Source: Gemmatimonadales bacterium (GTDB taxonomy: Bacteria; Gemmatimonadota; Gemmatimonadetes; Gemmatimonadales; GWC2-71-9). From it: a stretch of 64,000 bases of DNA. Made by a program: the position numbers and the translations under genes. Numbering within the stretch: the first letter of the stretch is position 1; every line of letters begins with the position of its first letter. Under the pieces are notes generated by a model. The model had not been told where the DNA came from and did not search any database. It was given only the letters and a program-made list of their open reading frames with translations. Of the stretch, positions 62,410-64,000 are shown piece by piece. Location of the stretch: contig DATAOI010000030.1 in assembly GCA_036265815.1 (NCBI GenBank), positions 1 to 64,000 of the forward strand, written 5' to 3'.

Positions 62410-63398
62410 TGGCGCGTCCCTTCGCGGAGATCGCGAGCGTGGGCGTTGGCGTGCCGCCCGACGTGCTCACCAACGCCGATCTCGCCCGGACGCTGGACAC
62501 CTCGGACCAGTGGATCGTCGAGCGCACCGGCATCCGGGAGCGCCGCATCGCCCGGCCGGAGCAGAGTGTGGCCATGCTGAGCCGGGAGGCGAGCGAGAGC
62601 GCGATGGCGCGCGCCGGCGTCGGCCCGGCCGACCTGGACGCCATCGTGCTCGCCACGGCTAGCCCGGATCGCCTGCTGCCCTCCACCGCCTGCGATCTCC
62701 AGGCCCTGCTCGGGGCCGACCAGGCCGCTGCGTTCGATGTCGGTGCCGCGTGCCCCGGCTACATCTTCGCCCTCACCGTGGCCGAGGGACTGATCGCCTC
62801 GGGACAGAGCGAGACGGTGCTGGTGGTGGGCGCCGAAAAGCTCTCCACCATCACCGACTTCCAGGATCGGTCCACCGGCATCCTCTTCGGCGACGGCGCT
62901 GGTGCCTCCATCCTCCGCCGCTCGACCAGCCCCGGACGCGGGCTCCTCGCCACCTACATCAAGTCGGACGGCCGGCTGGCCCCGCTGCTCTATCGCCCCG
63001 GGGGTGGGGCCGCCGATCCGATCAGCGAGAAGGTGGTCTGCGAGCGATCGCACTACATGAAGATGGCGGGACGCGAGGTGTTCAAGGCGGCCGTGCTGGC
63101 GATGGCCGAGGCGTGCGACGCGGTGCTTCGCCAGGCCGGCCTCACGGCGGACGACGTGGATGTCCTGGTGCCGCACCAGGCCAACCTCCGGATCATCGAG
63201 GCCACCGCCAAGCACGCGGGCCTGCCGATGTCCAAGGTGATGGTCAATGTCGACCGGTTCGGGAACACCTCGTCCGCCTCGATTCCGCTCGCGCTCGATC
63301 AGGCCGTGTCGGAAGGGCGGGTTCGGCCCGGATCGGTCGTCTTGTTCGTCGCATTCGGCGCCGGATTCACCTGGGGGAGCGCCGTCGCCCGGTGGTGA
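62406..63398 (+). CDS. fabH: 3-oxoacyl-ACP synthase III (FabH)
   Basis: This 330-residue condensing enzyme starts fatty-acid synthesis by joining acetyl-CoA and malonyl-ACP. The catalytic Cys lies in GAACPGYIFAL, the His in LVPHQANLRI and the Asn in NVDRFGNTSSAS, the complete Cys-His-Asn triad. SDQWIVERTGIRERR near residue 33 is also typical. It overlaps plsX by four bases, and its stop overlaps fabD by four bases. Confidence 0.96.
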   Translation: MMARPFAEIASVGVGVPPDVLTNADLARTLDTSDQWIVERTGIRERRIARPEQSVAMLSREASESAMARAGVGPADLDAIVLATASPDRLLPSTACDLQALLGADQAAAFDVGAACPGYIFALTVAEGLIASGQSETVLVVGAEKLSTITDFQDRSTGILFGDGAGASILRRSTSPGRGLLATYIKSDGRLAPLLYRPGGGAADPISEKVVCERSHYMKMAGREVFKAAVLAMAEACDAVLRQAGLTADDVDVLVPHQANLRIIEATAKHAGLPMSKVMVNVDRFGNTSSASIPLALDQAVSEGRVRPGSVVLFVAFGAGFTWGSAVARW

Positions 63399-64000
63399 GC
63401 GTCCTCATGTGTCCGGGGCAGGGATCCCAGCGGGTGGGCATGGGACGCGATCTCGCCGAGCGGTTTCCCGCCGCCCGCGATACCTTCGCCGCCATCGACG
63501 ACGCCCTCGGAATCCATCTGTCCCGGATCCTCTGGGAGGGACCCGAGGAAGAGCTGACGCTCACCCACTACAGCCAGCCCGCCATTCTCGCCCACTCGGC
63601 CGCCGTCTGGGCGGTGGTGGGTCACCGGTTCGCCGACGCCCGCGCCGCGGCGGGACACAGCCTCGGCGAGTACAGCGCCCACGTGGCGGCCGGGACGCTC
63701 GCCGCACCCGCGGCCGCCCGGCTGGTCCGCCGCCGGGGCGAGCTGATGTACCAGGCGGGACAGCAGCGACCCGGTGCCATGGCGGCCGTGCTCGGCCTGC
63801 CGACGGAGCAGGTCGATGAGGCCTGTGACGCGGCTTCCAGACCCGATGGCATCGTGGTGGCCGCCAACCTGAACGCCCCGGATCAGACGGTCATCTCGGG
63901 TGATGTCGCCGCCGTGGGCCGCGCCGGGGACGCGTGCAAGGTGCGGGGTGCCAAACGCGTGGTGCCGCTCAAGGTGAGTGGCGCGTTCCACTCTCCGCTC
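63395..64000 (+). CDS. fabD: Malonyl-CoA:ACP transacylase FabD, 5' part
   Basis: The first 202 codons of this gene are present; it continues past the right edge. The GTG start overlaps the fabH stop. The motif MCPGQGSQRVGMG at the start, the nucleophile Ser in GHSLGEYSAH (about residue 90) and the Arg in RLVRRRGELMYQA are all typical of FabD, which loads malonyl onto acyl carrier protein. The later catalytic His region begins near the right edge (KVSGAFHSPL). The order plsX-fabH-fabD is the common one. Confidence 0.95.
   Translation, partial: MSVLMCPGQGSQRVGMGRDLAERFPAARDTFAAIDDALGIHLSRILWEGPEEELTLTHYSQPAILAHSAAVWAVVGHRFADARAAAGHSLGEYSAHVAAGTLAAPAAARLVRRRGELMYQAGQQRPGAMAAVLGLPTEQVDEACDAASRPDGIVVAANLNAPDQTVISGDVAAVGRAGDACKVRGAKRVVPLKVSGAFHSPL

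Overview
The window is a very GC-rich, densely packed bacterial chromosome segment. Gene order, the respiratory gene set and the style of the intergenic spacers fit an aerobic heterotrophic member of the Gemmatimonadota. That assignment is an inference from content, with no marker gene to prove it. Most of the window is core metabolism. Starts are often GTG or TTG, and many neighbouring genes overlap by 1-4 bases, which suggests long translationally coupled operons.

Region by region. 1-2530: a small accessory patch with the 5' end of a DUF899 gene, small membrane proteins and a coiled-coil protein with a tandem repeat and a probable C-terminal frameshift. 2531-12412: a housekeeping run on the plus strand (yicC, gmk, rpoZ, coaBC, uracil-DNA glycosylase, dnaB, radA, ispD, a tsaC-like gene, a YwlE-like phosphatase, aroE, comF). 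12457-15411: lower glycolysis (gap, pgk, tpiA). 15477-18833: an ArgE-like deacetylase, hutF and an Fpg/Nei glycosylase, with pgm convergent on them. 20710-23676: a PP2C phosphatase, secG, carA and an HU-type protein. 23809-26022: molybdopterin synthesis (moaD, moaE, moaA) and trmL. 26082-30411: mdh and sdhCAB. 30423-32877: a frameshifted outer-membrane-barrel-like gene and an LVIVD-repeat lipoprotein. 32885-39047 (minus strand): two M1 metallopeptidase paralogues flanking a CHAD-CYTH protein, then dcd. 39213-53292: a complete 14-gene complex I operon, nuoA to nuoN. 53289-60680: a phosphohexomutase, a UPF0182 membrane protein, a carbamate kinase, sucC, sucD and ndk. 60727-64000: yceD, rpmF, plsX, fabH and the start of fabD.

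Together these genes describe aerobic energy metabolism (glycolysis, three TCA-cycle enzymes, succinate dehydrogenase and proton-pumping complex I) plus nucleotide, cofactor, fatty-acid and DNA-repair functions. No CRISPR array, prophage, transposase, tRNA or rRNA was found.

The less ordinary signals are these: recurrent TAnnnT -10 boxes, often 17 bases from a -35-like box, some so close to the start codon that the transcript should be leaderless; short dispersed intergenic repeats; an M1 / CHAD-CYTH / M1 cluster with reversed domain order; and a broken barrel gene directly upstream of an LVIVD lipoprotein. I found no clear new defence or mobile system.
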